Positions 5,257 through 5,879 of a DNA stretch of 5,879 nt are shown piece by piece; within the stretch, counting starts at the first letter, position 1; each line of letters opens with the position of its first letter. This DNA is from a bacterium (lineage in GTDB: Bacteria > Myxococcota_A > Bradymonadia > UBA7976 > UBA1532): contig JAUHVS010000410.1 of the NCBI GenBank assembly GCA_030424955.1, positions 1 through 5,879 of the forward strand. Reading direction: 5' to 3'. The notes under the pieces are model-generated. The model did no database searches and was not told the DNA's origin. It saw only the letters and a list, made by a program, of their open reading frames with translations. Made by a program: the position numbers and the translations under genes.

Positions 5257-5879
5257 CTACCGGCGAATCTTGACGGCGTGCTTGACCTCGACCAGGCCGC
5301 CGTTCGGCCCGGGCACACCCCCCTTGATGAGCACGATGCTGTCGTCCTCGACGATGTCGACGACGAGCACGTTCTGCAGCGTGACGCGGGCGTTGCCGTG
5401 CTGGCCGGGCATCTTCTTGTTCTTGAACACGCGCGCAGGCGTCGTGTTGGAGCCGATCGAGCCACCGTGACGGAAGTACTCGTGCACACCGTGCGTGGCC
5501 TTGAAGCCCGCGAAGTTGTGACGCTTCATGACGCCGGTGAAGCCACGGCCCTTGCTCGTCGCGGTCACGTCGGCCTTCTCGCCGGCCTTGAACAGGTCGC
5601 TGATCTTGACCGACTGGCCCACGGTGTAGGTCTCGAGCTGCTCCGCCGAGACGCGGAACTCACGCACGTACCGCTTGACGAACTCGCGGCCGTCACGCTC
5701 CTCGATCAGCCCGCTCGCCCGGAACTGGCCCACCAGGGGCCGGGACAGACGGGACGCGCGCTGCTCGCCGAAGCCCAGGATGACGGCGTTGTAGCCGTCG
5801 CGCGCCTCAGTCCGCTTGCCGACGACGGTGTTGGCGCCGATGCGAACGGCCGTCACGGCCACCTGATCGCCGTCCGCGT
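5257..5879 (-). CDS. rplC: 50S ribosomal protein L3, N-terminus cut by the window edge
   Basis: L3 is an early-assembling protein that binds 23S rRNA and reaches the peptidyl transferase centre with a long loop. The visible 206 residues follow bacterial L3: RDGYNAVILGF near the start, VGQFRASG, YTVGQSVKISDLF, DVTATSKGRGFTGVMKRHNF, THG, GGSIGSNTTPARVF, KNKKMPGQHGN, VTLQNV and the C-terminal IVLIKGGVPGPNGG. The Gln in MPGQHGN is the equivalent of the residue methylated by PrmB in Escherichia coli L3. Reading is open to the window end, and roughly the first 20 residues (the MKGLIGRKVGMT-type start) are missing; an in-frame GTG at 5862 lies within conserved L3 sequence and is not the start. Normally rplD follows rplC in the S10 operon, but here the gene ends at a hairpin facing dapF. 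Confidence 0.96.
   Translation of the reverse strand, partial: ADGDQVAVTAVRIGANTVVGKRTEARDGYNAVILGFGEQRASRLSRPLVGQFRASGLIEERDGREFVKRYVREFRVSAEQLETYTVGQSVKISDLFKAGEKADVTATSKGRGFTGVMKRHNFAGFKATHGVHEYFRHGGSIGSNTTPARVFKNKKMPGQHGNARVTLQNVLVVDIVEDDSIVLIKGGVPGPNGGLVEVKHAVKIRR

Noticed and set aside
1..5879. CRISPR arrays, tRNA or rRNA genes, insertion sequences
   Set aside because: No spaced repeat array, cloverleaf-like segment, transposase motif or terminal inverted repeat was seen on either strand.

Overview
The window is very GC-rich and almost fully coding. It reads as part of a chromosome of a motile Gram-negative bacterium. A FleQ-like sigma-54 activator next to flagellar genes, together with the base composition, suggests a deltaproteobacterial or Myxococcota-type host. 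That placement is inference: no rRNA or other strong phylogenetic marker is present apart from a partial L3.

Positions 1-4150 (minus strand) form one flagellar block, read from high to low coordinates. It starts with a receiver-less sigma-54 activator (3161-4150). A 198-bp gap follows, then three overlapping genes: a short SpoA-domain FliM-like switch protein (2336-2962), FliN (2074-2349) and a FliO-like protein with a large exported N-terminal extension (1101-about 2090). FliO overlaps a FlhF-like protein (220-1110) that lacks the GTP-binding motifs. After 151 bp of GC-rich spacer comes the start of a MinD/ParA-type ATPase, almost certainly FlhG/FleN (1-68, cut by the window edge). The theme is C-ring construction, export-gate assembly and control of flagellar number and placement. 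In many bacteria fliP, fliQ, fliR, flhB and flhA lie between fliO and flhF; here nothing lies between them.

Positions 4151-4249 are a divergent control region. It holds a good sigma-70-type promoter for the activator, with a near-perfect inverted repeat over its -35 box, and the ribosome binding sites of both flanking genes. On the plus strand dapF (4250-5035) encodes diaminopimelate epimerase for lysine and peptidoglycan synthesis, with both catalytic cysteines intact.

Positions 5036-5256 separate dapF from a convergent minus-strand rplC (ribosomal protein L3, 5257 to the window edge, N-terminus missing). Each gene has a strong hairpin downstream. rplC is not followed by rplD here, so the usual S10-operon order is broken.

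The most unusual items are the GTPase-dead FlhF-like protein kept between fliO and flhG, the FliO with a signal peptide and a possible AMIN-like domain, and the compact flagellar block without export-gate genes.
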